From: Candidatus Accumulibacter sp. UBA704
GTDB lineage: Bacteria > Pseudomonadota > Gammaproteobacteria > Burkholderiales > Rhodocyclaceae
Length of the DNA stretch: 17,038 nt
Direction: 5' to 3'
NCBI GenBank assembly: GCA_002304785.1
Contig: DBMG01000092.1
Location: 1,144-18,181, forward strand
Under the pieces are notes generated by a model. That model did not search any database. It was not told the DNA's origin and saw only the letters and a program-made list of their open reading frames with translations. Numbering within the stretch: position 1 is the stretch's first letter; each line of letters starts with the position of its first letter. This document shows, one piece after another, positions 1-6,398 of this stretch. Both the position numbers and the translations under genes were made by a program.

Positions 1-38
1 TTTTCGATGGCAAACGACGGGGCTTCTTGTTCAGTCAT
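1..38 (-). CDS. secB: SecB protein-export chaperone, N-terminal fragment (cut by window edge)
   Basis: The reverse strand from an ATG at 38-36 reads MTEQEAPSFAIEK and then leaves the window. This matches the start of betaproteobacterial SecB proteins, where a short acidic/polar leader is followed by 'F-I-E-K'. SecB is a cytosolic tetrameric chaperone that holds preproteins unfolded and hands them to SecA. Identification rests on only 13 residues plus context: it lies directly downstream of grxC on the same strand, as in E. coli yibN-grxC-secB-gpsA. The upstream Shine-Dalgarno is poor (an AAGAAAA-like purine run). The body of the gene is not visible, so integrity cannot be judged. Confidence 0.8.
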   Translation of the reverse strand, partial: MTEQEAPSFAIE

Positions 39-70
39 GATGTGTTTTCTTGGTTGGTGGAGTGAAAGGC

Positions 71-87
71 GAACCGGCCTGCGGTTC
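71..87 (-). other. Small hairpin between grxC and secB
   Basis: GAACCG (71-76) and CGGTTC (82-87) form a perfect 6-bp stem with a 5-nt loop in the 66-bp grxC-secB gap. It has no T-run after it on the minus strand, so it is probably not an efficient terminator. It could be a processing or stability element separating grxC from secB on a shared transcript. Confidence 0.3.
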
Positions 88-104
88 AATTGCTGCCAGA
101 AACG

Positions 105-380
105 TCAGGCCGTTTCGCCGGAAAGCAGCGGCAGGAGCTTGCCCGCTCGATCGAGCGCGATCAGGTCGTCGCACCCGCCGACATGGGTTTCCCCGATGAA
201 GATCTGCGGCACCGTCCGGCGCGCCGTTTTTTCCATCATTTCGACGCGCCGCTGCGGATCGAGGTCGACGCGGATTTTTTCGATCTCCGTCACACCTCTC
301 GAACGCAACAGGTTTTCGGCGCGTACGCAGTATGGGCAGACGGCCGTCGAGTACATGAGCACGCGCTGAGTGGTGCTCAT
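105..380 (-). CDS. grxC: Glutaredoxin 3
   Basis: A 91-residue dithiol glutaredoxin, the normal length for GrxC. The CPYC active site is at residues 15-18, followed by the cis-proline loop TVP (about 56-58) and the GGCDD glutathione-binding motif (about 68-72). It reduces protein disulfides and glutathione mixed disulfides in the cytosol using GSH. Its ATG overlaps the stop of the upstream rhodanese gene as ATGA (377-380), so the two are almost certainly translationally coupled. It is followed by secB after 66 bp. The context rhodanese-glutaredoxin-SecB is conserved in many Proteobacteria. Nothing is missing from the fold. Confidence 0.95.
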   Translation of the reverse strand: MSTTQRVLMYSTAVCPYCVRAENLLRSRGVTEIEKIRVDLDPQRRVEMMEKTARRTVPQIFIGETHVGGCDDLIALDRAGKLLPLLSGETA

Positions 381-796
381 TTCTTGGAGCCCTTCTTGAG
401 AGGCAGTCCTGCTGAACGCCAGCCGGCGATACCGCCTTCCAGGTTGTTAACCTTGGCAAACCCAAGTTTTTCGAGCTGTTTGCAGGCTCCAGCCGAACGG
501 GATCCGGTCTGGCAAACGAGGATCAACGGTGTGTCCTTGAATTTTTCGAGATCCCCCGCGCGCTCCTCAAGCTGTTCCAGGGGAATATTGCGGGAATCGG
601 GCAAATGCCCGCTCACATACTCATCGGACCCGCGCACGTCGATGACCTGCGCGTCTTCGCGATTGATGAGCAGCGTCGCCTGCGTCGGCGTCACGCCGCT
701 GCGCCCGCCAGGACGGCGGAAGCTCATCGCGAGCAGGGCTCCGCCGCTGCCCAGCGCCAACAAGACGAGAAGAATGTTTTGCTTAATGAATTCCAA
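377..796 (-). CDS. yibN: Membrane-anchored single-domain rhodanese (YibN-like)
   Basis: 139 residues with an N-terminal hydrophobic anchor at about 5-24, then one rhodanese domain (about 38-135). The active-site loop is CQTGSRS with the catalytic Cys95, and the domain carries the expected V-I-D-V-R and G-H-L-P-x-S-x-N-I-P signatures. Single-domain rhodaneses carry sulfane sulfur as a cysteine persulfide. Predicted topology is a short N-terminal membrane helix with the domain probably in the cytosol. The start is a TTG at 796-794, supported by GGAG six bases upstream and the absence of an in-frame ATG. It is the counterpart of E. coli YibN by synteny, coupled to grxC by a 4-bp overlap. It lies 76 bp downstream of the ArsR-type gene on the same strand, so the two may share a transcript. 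The physiological sulfur donor is not evident. Confidence 0.9.
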   Translation of the reverse strand: MEFIKQNILLVLLALGSGGALLAMSFRRPGGRSGVTPTQATLLINREDAQVIDVRGSDEYVSGHLPDSRNIPLEQLEERAGDLEKFKDTPLILVCQTGSRSAGACKQLEKLGFAKVNNLEGGIAGWRSAGLPLKKGSKK

Positions 797-872
797 GCGA
801 TACTCCAGAAGGAATGTTGAAATTGACAGGAAGATGGTGAAGCAATGAAACCTGTATGAGCCCGGCCGCCAG

Positions 873-1181
873 TCAGGTTCGACAGAACACGTCCTGCATC
901 ATGCCGATCAACAGCAGGATGCGGGAATCACCAACACGGTAGTAAACACGGTTGGCGTCCTTTCTTGTTACCAGCACGCCCTTGTCGCGCAGGATGGCCA
1001 GATGCTGTGAAATATTGCTTTGCGAGGTACCCACGGCATCGACGATCTCCTGCACACAAGCCTCCTGGTCGCCAAGCACGCACAGAATCTTCAGGCGCAA
1101 GGGATGCGAAATCGACTTGAGCGCGCGCGCCGCAAGTTCGATATGTTCCTGCTTGTCGATCAGATTGACCTGGTTGACCAC
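873..1181 (-). CDS. ArsR-family repressor of the SqrR/BigR/YgaV (persulfide-sensing) type
   Basis: 102 residues with a winged helix-turn-helix: S-H-P-L-R-L-K-I-L-C in helix 2, the recognition segment TSQSNISQHLAILR at about 52-65, and the wing RKDANRVYYRV. Cysteines are at 34, 42 and 100. Cys34 in 'ILC' and Cys100 in the C-terminal 'DVFC' are 66 residues apart. That is the position and spacing of the pair that forms a polysulfide bridge in SqrR/BigR and corresponds to the pair in E. coli YgaV. The arsenite CVC motif is reduced to one Cys (EACVQEI), and the helix-5 metal ligands of SmtB/CzrA are absent. Metal or arsenic sensing is therefore less likely; persulfide or oxidant sensing is inferred. 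The start is GTG (1181-1179) with GAGG about 11 bases upstream. It is divergent from envC and upstream of yibN-grxC. Confidence 0.85.
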   Translation of the reverse strand: MVNQVNLIDKQEHIELAARALKSISHPLRLKILCVLGDQEACVQEIVDAVGTSQSNISQHLAILRDKGVLVTRKDANRVYYRVGDSRILLLIGMMQDVFCRT

Positions 1182-1205
1182 GATGCCTGACCCTCGTTAA
1201 GTCCG

Positions 1206-1229
1206 GGGAATCATTATAGAATAATTCCC
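1206..1229. promoter_or_regulatory. Candidate ArsR-family operator: 24-bp imperfect palindrome overlapping divergent promoters
   Basis: The two half-sites GGGAATCATTAT and AGAATAATTCCC are inverted repeats, with 10 of 12 base pairs complementary (mismatches at 1212/1223 and 1216/1219). On the minus strand 1218-1213 reads TATAAT, a perfect -10 box for arsR with a predicted leader of about 24 nt. On the plus strand 1217-1222 reads TAGAAT, a plausible -10 for envC. No good -35 box is visible in either direction. Symmetry and placement suggest autorepression by the adjacent ArsR-type protein; binding is inference. Confidence 0.55.
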
Positions 1230-1269
1230 GATTCCGGGGGCGTCCCCAGAGCAACGTCCCGACCAGCGC

Positions 1270-2604
1270 ATGAACGTTTCCCTTTCTGCAAGCATCTCTG
1301 CACCACCCCAAGTCGTTCACTCCGTGCCAGCCACGTGCTCGTCGTCGCAGCGGCTGCTCACTCTGGCATTCGCCCTGATCATCGCCGCATCACCGGCTCT
1401 CTCCGCCGAAAAAGGCACTGCCCGCGCTACCAGCGCAGAGGTCGCCGAGAAAAAGACCGATCTCAAGGAATTGCGCGGCCAGATCGAGTCGCTGCGCAAG
1501 GAGATGGCGGCAGCCGAAGGCAAGCGCGCCAGCGCCGCCGACCAGCTCAAGGAAATGGAACGCGAAATTTCCGTCACTCAGCGGGAACTGCACAACCTGT
1601 CCGCGCAGCGCGGCAAACTGCAGGCGACATTGAAGGAGTTGGGCAAGCAGGCACAGGAACTGGAGGAGCGTCTCGGCCATCTCCATGCACAACTGGAGAG
1701 TCTGGTTTACCACCAATATCTGCAAGGCAATCCGGATGCGCTGCGGCTATTGCTCAACGGCGAGAACCCGAGCCAGTTGGCGCGTGACCTGTACTACCTG
1801 GGCGCCGTCGGCCGTGCCCGCAACCAGATGCTGAAAGAAACGGCGGCGCTTCTCGAGCGCAAGACATCGCTGGCGCAGGACACGCAGGCGCGTACCGAAG
1901 AACTTTCTTCGATCGAGGCCCGGCAAAAGGAACAACACGGAAAACTCGTTGCCCAACGCGAGCAGCACAAGGCGGTCCTGGAAAGGATCTCGTCGAAGAT
2001 TTCCGAGCAACGCAAGGAAATCGGCAACCTGCAACGGGACGAGAAGCGGCTTGCGCAACTGATCGAACGACTGAACAGGATCATCGCCAGCCGGCCCGTC
2101 CCGCGCAAGGAAAGCGCGCCCCGGACGACGCAGTCGGATAAGCGTCCGACGAACCGGGAAAGCGCAACCGAAATTGCCAACGAGGCGACTCCGGAAGCCG
2201 CTTTCGGCAGTTTCGCCGCCCTGAAAGGTAGTTTGCGCTTGCCGGTCAGGGGTGTGGTGACGAACCGTTTCGGCACGTCACGCCAGGAAGGGAGTACGTG
2301 GAAAGGGTTATTCATTCGCGCACAGGTGGGCAGCGACATCAAGGCCATCGCCGGCGGACGCGTGGTATTCGCCGAGTGGATGCGCGGCTTCGGCAACCTG
2401 TTGATCGTCGATCATGGCGGCAGCTATCTGTCGATCTACGGCTATAACGATGCCATGCTCAAGCAGGTCGGTGACAGTGTGCGGGGCGGTGACTCGATTG
2501 CCACGGCCGGGAACAGCGGTGGCAACCCGGAATCCGGTTTATACTTTGAAATACGTCATCAAGGGCAACCGATCGACCCGCTGAAGTGGGTCAACCTGAA
2601 ATGA
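1270..2604 (+). CDS. envC: EnvC-like amidase activator (coiled coil plus degenerate LytM domain)
   Basis: 444 residues. A signal peptide sits at about 27-46 (hydrophobic LLTLAFALIIAA ending in ALSA), preceded by an unusually long 26-residue N-region. Two charged coiled-coil stretches follow (about 55-140 and 190-275), then a basic/proline linker, then a LytM/M23 domain at about 322-444. The zinc ligands of active M23 enzymes are replaced: WKGLFI stands where HxGxD would be, and GLYFEIR where HxHFE would be. This is exactly the pattern of E. coli EnvC, which recruits FtsEX and activates the amidases AmiA/AmiB in the periplasm at the septum rather than cutting peptidoglycan itself. A GTG at 1324 would give a shorter signal N-region and is an alternative start, since the ATG has no clear Shine-Dalgarno. 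The stop overlaps a possible ctpA ATG (ATGA, 2601-2604), so it forms an operon with ctpA. Confidence 0.92.
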   Translation: MNVSLSASISAPPQVVHSVPATCSSSQRLLTLAFALIIAASPALSAEKGTARATSAEVAEKKTDLKELRGQIESLRKEMAAAEGKRASAADQLKEMEREISVTQRELHNLSAQRGKLQATLKELGKQAQELEERLGHLHAQLESLVYHQYLQGNPDALRLLLNGENPSQLARDLYYLGAVGRARNQMLKETAALLERKTSLAQDTQARTEELSSIEARQKEQHGKLVAQREQHKAVLERISSKISEQRKEIGNLQRDEKRLAQLIERLNRIIASRPVPRKESAPRTTQSDKRPTNRESATEIANEATPEAAFGSFAALKGSLRLPVRGVVTNRFGTSRQEGSTWKGLFIRAQVGSDIKAIAGGRVVFAEWMRGFGNLLIVDHGGSYLSIYGYNDAMLKQVGDSVRGGDSIATAGNSGGNPESGLYFEIRHQGQPIDPLKWVNLK

Positions 2605-2630
2605 CATCAGCGATTTTTGGAGCGCATTCG

Positions 2631-4034
2631 ATGGGTAAGCTGAAACAAGTGAGTCTGGTATGTGCGGGTCTGGCCGGCGGCATCCTGATCAGCCTGCAGT
2701 TCTCGGCCATGGCCGAGAAAGAGGTCCGGGCCAATCTGCCGATCGAGGAGTTGCGCACCTTCGCCGAGGTTTTCAACGCCATAAAACAAGGCTATGTCGA
2801 GCCGATCGAGGACAAGAAGCTGATCACCCACGCCATCAGCGGCATGCTTTCCAACCTCGACCCGCACTCCTCCTACCTCGACGCCGACTCGTTCAAGGAC
2901 CTGCAGACGAGCACTCAGGGCGAATTCGGCGGCCTGGGTATCGAAGTCGGCATGGAAGACGGCCTGGTCAAGGTCATTTCTCCGATCGAGGACACCCCGG
3001 CCTATCGTGCCGGAGTCAAGGCAGGGGATCTGATCTTCAAGCTGGACGACAAGCTGGTCAAGGGCATGACCCTGACGGATGCGGTCAAGCGCATGCGCGG
3101 CAAGCCCAAGACCCAGATCAGGCTGTCCATCATCCGCAAGGGGGAACCCAAACCAATCGAGATCACCCTGACGCGCGAAGTGATCAAGGTGCAAAGCGTC
3201 AAGTCCAAGCTGGTGGAGGACGGATACGGATATCTGCGCATCACCTCGTTCCAGGAAAATACGGCAGCCTCGGTCGTCAAGCATCTCAACGATCTTTACA
3301 AACCCGGTTCGCTCAAGGGACTCGTGCTCGACCTGCGCAACGACCCGGGCGGACTGCTCAACGCGGCCATCGGTGTATCGGCCTCGTTCCTGCCTCCCAA
3401 AACGCTGGTCACCTCGACCGACGGACGCGTGCCCGACGCAAAACACCAGTTCTATGTGCAACCGGAAGATTACCTGCGCGGCAGCCGGGATGATTTCATC
3501 AAGGGTCTCCCTCTCGAAGCGCTTAAAGTACCGATGGTGGTGCTGATCAACGGCGGCTCCGCCTCCGCTTCGGAAATCGTCGCCGGCGCCCTGCAGGATC
3601 ACAAGCGCGCCGTCGTCATGGGCACGACAAGTTTCGGCAAGGGGTCGGTGCAGACGGTCATCCCGCTGCCGGGCAACACGGCGATCAAGCTGACCACGGC
3701 GCGCTATTTCACTCCCTCCGGCCGGTCCATCCAGGCCAAGGGCATCGTGCCTGACATCACCGTCGAGGAATCGGCCAACGGCACCTCGGCCATGCGCCTG
3801 CGCGAGGCCGATCTGGAGAACCATCTGGAGAACAACAAGGACGACGGCAAGGAATCGACGGTTCCGGTCAAACCGCAAAGCAAGGCACCGGCAAAACCCA
3901 AGACCAGCCCGCCCAAGGACGAAGGCGACGAAAGTCCCGAGCCGCCGACCCGCGAACTGGCGTCCAAGAGCGACTACCAGCTTAACCAGGCGATCAACCT
4001 GCTCAAGGGTCTGCAGATCATGCAGGGCAAATAG
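2631..4034 (+). CDS. ctpA: Carboxy-terminal processing peptidase (S41, CtpA/CtpB type)
   Basis: 467 residues from the chosen ATG. An N-terminal signal or anchor (about 6-26, ending SAMA) is followed by a helical region, a PDZ domain (about 98-185, with the GLGIEV and AGVKAGD motifs) and the S41 protease domain (about 190-385). The catalytic dyad is Ser312 in GGSASASEI and Lys337 in SFGKGSVQT, 25 residues apart as in Tsp/Prc, with Gln341 four residues after the lysine. It cleaves periplasmic proteins near their C-termini. A Lys/Pro/Glu-rich low-complexity stretch (about 400-440) precedes a final helix. ATG 2631 is preferred because GGAG lies 8 bases upstream and the signal peptide follows at once. 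ATG 2601 overlaps the envC stop and would add 10 residues. It lies in an operon after envC; substrates are unknown, cell-wall hydrolase regulators being a reasonable guess. Confidence 0.93.
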   Translation: MGKLKQVSLVCAGLAGGILISLQFSAMAEKEVRANLPIEELRTFAEVFNAIKQGYVEPIEDKKLITHAISGMLSNLDPHSSYLDADSFKDLQTSTQGEFGGLGIEVGMEDGLVKVISPIEDTPAYRAGVKAGDLIFKLDDKLVKGMTLTDAVKRMRGKPKTQIRLSIIRKGEPKPIEITLTREVIKVQSVKSKLVEDGYGYLRITSFQENTAASVVKHLNDLYKPGSLKGLVLDLRNDPGGLLNAAIGVSASFLPPKTLVTSTDGRVPDAKHQFYVQPEDYLRGSRDDFIKGLPLEALKVPMVVLINGGSASASEIVAGALQDHKRAVVMGTTSFGKGSVQTVIPLPGNTAIKLTTARYFTPSGRSIQAKGIVPDITVEESANGTSAMRLREADLENHLENNKDDGKESTVPVKPQSKAPAKPKTSPPKDEGDESPEPPTRELASKSDYQLNQAINLLKGLQIMQGK

Positions 4035-4056
4035 AGAAACGGCCGGGGGACCGACA

Positions 4057-4482
4057 ATGAAACGTCCGGCAGAACCGCTCCACAAACCGGCGCCGATCCG
4101 CAAGGAGCGGACCATCCGGTTTGCGGAATTCCCTCCCGGACAGGTTCCCGAAGCCGCCGACTTTCTCGGCGGCCTGCAACATCTCGAGATCACGCCGAAC
4201 ATCGAGGACTTGTCGATCGACGTCGTCTACGACCTGCACGGCCATTCGCTGGAGGAGCTCGAAGCGGCGCTGGAGGATAAGGGATTTCACCTCGAGACTT
4301 CCCTGCTGAGCAAGTTGATCCGGGCTCTGATCTACTACGTGGAAGAAACGGAAATCCACAATCTCGATGCCCCGACCCGGCTGCTCAAAAAATCCCAGAA
4401 CGAGGCCTACACGCAGGCTTGGGAGCGGCACCCGCACGGAGATCACGACGACACGCCGCCGGAGTGGCGGGAATACAAGTAG
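4057..4482 (+). CDS. Conserved hypothetical protein, 141 aa
   Basis: No family is recognised with confidence. The gene starts at ATG 4057 with a GGGGGA Shine-Dalgarno and follows ctpA after 22 bp, so it is very likely real and co-transcribed. The N-terminal 35 residues are basic and proline-rich. Residues about 40-95 read as beta (HLEITPNI), beta (LSIDVVYDL), helix (SLEELEAALEDKG), beta (HLET), then a helix SKLIRALIYYVEET. This order recalls a small ferredoxin-like (heavy-metal-associated-like) alpha/beta fold but has no CxxC metal site; there are no cysteines at all. The tail is hydrophilic and His/Asp-rich (HPHGDHDD, about 124-131). No signal peptide or membrane helix is seen, so it is probably cytosolic. 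From memory, similar short proteins occur at this place in Rhodocyclales, but I cannot verify that here. Confidence 0.75.
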   Translation: MKRPAEPLHKPAPIRKERTIRFAEFPPGQVPEAADFLGGLQHLEITPNIEDLSIDVVYDLHGHSLEELEAALEDKGFHLETSLLSKLIRALIYYVEETEIHNLDAPTRLLKKSQNEAYTQAWERHPHGDHDDTPPEWREYK

Positions 4483-4502
4483 CCCGGTAATAAGCGAATG
4501 AT

Positions 4503-4536
4503 GAAGCGCGAAACGTGGAAACAGGAATCGCGCTTC
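4503..4536 (+). other. Perfect 9-bp hairpin between the 141-aa gene and moeB-like gene
   Basis: GAAGCGCGA (4503-4511) and TCGCGCTTC (4528-4536) are exact inverted repeats around a 16-nt loop. It begins 20 bp after the upstream stop and ends 17 bp before the preferred downstream ATG (4554). It is followed by a pyrimidine-rich CTCCCTTTCCCC rather than a T-run, so it is at best a weak terminator. A GTG that opens the same downstream frame (4515) lies in the loop. Attenuation or an mRNA-processing role is possible. Confidence 0.45.
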
Positions 4537-4553
4537 GCCTCCCTTTCCCCGCG

Positions 4554-5321
4554 ATGAACGACGAACAACTGCTCCGCTACAGCCGGCACATCCTGCTCGA
4601 CCCGATCGGCATCGAGGGCCAGACGCGCATCGTCAATGCCCGCGTGCTGATCATCGGTGCCGGCGGATTGGGCTCGCCGGCGGCCCTGTACCTTGCTTCT
4701 GCCGGGATCGGGAAGATCACATTGGCTGACGGCGACACCGTCGACCTGACCAATCTGCAGCGGCAGATTCTGCACACCCACGACCGCATCGGGCAACTCA
4801 AAGCCGTTTCCGGGCAAACCGCCTTGGCGCAGATCAATCCGGAGGTCATCGTCGAGCCGGTCACCGAGCGCCTGGAGGGTGAGCGGCTGGATTCACTGAT
4901 CGCCGAGGCCGACGCCGTTCTCGATTGCTGCGACAACTTCGACACGCGCCACGCCGTCAACCGAGCCTGCGTCAAGCACCGTGTGCCGCTGATCTCGGGA
5001 GCAGCCGTGCGGTTCAGCGGTCAGATTTCGGTGTTTGATCCGCGGCAGGACGAATCCCCCTGCTATCACTGCCTCTTCCCTGAAGGCGAGGATGTCGAGG
5101 AAATGCGCTGTGCCGTCACGGGCGTATTTGCGCCGTTGACCGGCATCATTGGCGCCATGCAGGCGGCGGAGGCACTCAAGACCCTGAGCGGCGCGGGTGA
5201 GCCGCTGATCGGCCGTCTGCTGCTGCTGAACGGCCTGACCATGGAGTGGCGCAGCGTCCGTTTCAGCAAGGATCCGCACTGCTCCGTGTGCGGCGACGGG
5301 GTCACTGGAAGCGCGCAATAA
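4554..5321 (+). CDS. moeB: ThiF/MoeB/HesA-family E1-like adenylyltransferase (probable MoeB)
   Basis: 255 residues of the E1-like family, which adenylate the C-terminal glycine of MoaD- or ThiS-type sulfur carriers. Visible are the nucleotide-binding GAGGLGSPAALYLASAG (35-51), the conserved Asp59 of LADGD, NLQRQ (67-71), DNFDTR (127-132), two zinc-binding CxxC pairs (Cys170/173 and Cys243/246) and the crossover segment with Cys186 before TGVFAPLTGIIG. There is no C-terminal rhodanese domain. ATG 4554 starts right before the family N-terminus (NDEQLLRYSRHILL); it lacks an obvious Shine-Dalgarno. An upstream in-frame GTG (4515) would add 13 atypical residues. MoeB, ThiF and HesA cannot be separated by sequence alone, since no moaD/thiS partner is nearby; MoeB is the usual annotation for this betaproteobacterial neighbour of ctpA. 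The 3' end overlaps ribD tail to tail by 20 bp. Confidence 0.88.
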   Translation: MNDEQLLRYSRHILLDPIGIEGQTRIVNARVLIIGAGGLGSPAALYLASAGIGKITLADGDTVDLTNLQRQILHTHDRIGQLKAVSGQTALAQINPEVIVEPVTERLEGERLDSLIAEADAVLDCCDNFDTRHAVNRACVKHRVPLISGAAVRFSGQISVFDPRQDESPCYHCLFPEGEDVEEMRCAVTGVFAPLTGIIGAMQAAEALKTLSGAGEPLIGRLLLLNGLTMEWRSVRFSKDPHCSVCGDGVTGSAQ

Positions 5322-6387
5322 CCCGCAGATCTTCCCCGATCCGCCGGATGTCGCGGATGAGTAGCCGGCGCTGATGTTCCAGCGTGGCAAGCTCGGGGAG
5401 ATCGAACATGCCACGCGCCCTGTCGCCTACCAGGCAGGGCGCCAGGTAGAGCAGCAACTCATCAACCAGCCCCTCCGACAGCAGGGCGCCATTGAGCCGG
5501 AAACCTCCCTCGACATGCAGCTCGTTGACCCCGCGCTGCCCGAGCTCCTGCATCAGCGCCGGCAAATCCACTTTGCCGACGGCGTTCGGCAGGCAGATGA
5601 TCTCCGCGCCGCGCTGGCGCAGGAGTTCTGACTTCTCGGCATCTGCCGCCGCGGTAGCCAGCAGGAGAGCCCCGCCGTCCAGCACGCGCGCGAGGGGGGA
5701 GAGTTGGAGCCGGCTATCGACCACCACCTTCAACGGCTGCCGATCCGTGGCGACGCCACGTACAGTGAGCTGCGGATCGTCGTCGCGTACCGTACCGATC
5801 CCGCTCAGGATGGCGCACGCCCGCGCCCGCCAGCGATGGCCGTCCTGTCGGGCTGCCGGGCCGGTGATCCACTGGCTGACACCGTTGTTCAGCGCCGTCT
5901 TGCCGTCCAGGCTGGCCGCCAGCTTCACGCGCACCCACGGCCGACCGCGAGACATGCGCGACACAAAGCCGACGTTGAGCTCGCGCGCTTCCGCTTCGAG
6001 CAGTCCACATGACGCAACGATCCCGGCGGCGACAAGACTGGCGAGGCCGCGCCCGGCGACCTGGGGATTCGGATCCTGCATGGCCGCAACCACACGCGCC
6101 ACGCCAGCATCGATCAGGGCTTCCGCGCAGGGCGGCGTGCGTCCATGATGGCTGCACGGTTCGAGCGTGACATACGCTGTCGCGCCGCGCGCGGACGGAC
6201 CCGCGGCATCGAGCGCATGAACTTCGGCATGTGGCCCGCCGGCTTTTTCATGCCACCCTTCCCCGACAACGGCACCGTCCTTGACGATGACACAGCCGAC
6301 GCGCGGATTGGGGGTCGTCGAATAAAGCCCACGTCGCGCGAGGCGCAAGGCTCGCGCCATGAACTGGTGATCAGCCGGGCTGAACAT
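5302..6387 (-). CDS. ribD: Bifunctional riboflavin deaminase/reductase RibD
   Basis: 361 residues, full length for RibD. The N-terminal deaminase domain (about 1-145) has the zinc site HAE (53-55) and PCSHHGRTPPC (77-87, Cys78 and Cys87). The C-terminal reductase domain (about 150-361) shows VRVKLAASLDGK, the ITG-PAAR region and the HVEGG motif. It carries out the second and third steps of riboflavin synthesis: deamination of the pyrimidine from GTP cyclohydrolase II, and NADPH-dependent reduction of the ribose side chain. ATG 6387 has a weak CAGG upstream and lies 11 bp after the nrdR stop. It is the last gene of the glyA-nrdR-ribD operon. No other rib genes or FMN riboswitch are in the window. 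The 3' end overlaps the converging moeB-like gene. Confidence 0.96.
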   Translation of the reverse strand: MFSPADHQFMARALRLARRGLYSTTPNPRVGCVIVKDGAVVGEGWHEKAGGPHAEVHALDAAGPSARGATAYVTLEPCSHHGRTPPCAEALIDAGVARVVAAMQDPNPQVAGRGLASLVAAGIVASCGLLEAEARELNVGFVSRMSRGRPWVRVKLAASLDGKTALNNGVSQWITGPAARQDGHRWRARACAILSGIGTVRDDDPQLTVRGVATDRQPLKVVVDSRLQLSPLARVLDGGALLLATAAADAEKSELLRQRGAEIICLPNAVGKVDLPALMQELGQRGVNELHVEGGFRLNGALLSEGLVDELLLYLAPCLVGDRARGMFDLPELATLEHQRRLLIRDIRRIGEDLRVIARFQ

Positions 6388-6398
6388 GGACCTGGAAT

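Noticed and set aside
849..879. AACCTG/CAGGTT inverted repeat between arsR and yibN as terminator
   Set aside because: Only 6 bp around a 19-nt loop with no T-run; too weak to claim.
873..1181. Arsenic-responsive ArsR
   Set aside because: The CVC arsenite motif is reduced to a single Cys42 (EACVQEI), and there are no ars genes nearby.
1270..2604. Active M23 metallopeptidase
   Set aside because: The zinc ligands are replaced (WKGLFI, GLYFEIR), as in EnvC, so it should be an activator, not an endopeptidase.
2607..4202. Minus-strand open frame of 531 codons opposite ctpA
   Set aside because: It mirrors ctpA codon by codon, has no family motifs, and the plus strand carries a full S41 protease with catalytic residues.
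6388..6398. FMN riboswitch for ribD
   Set aside because: The gap is 11 bp and ribD is the third gene of the glyA operon; there is no room for an aptamer.
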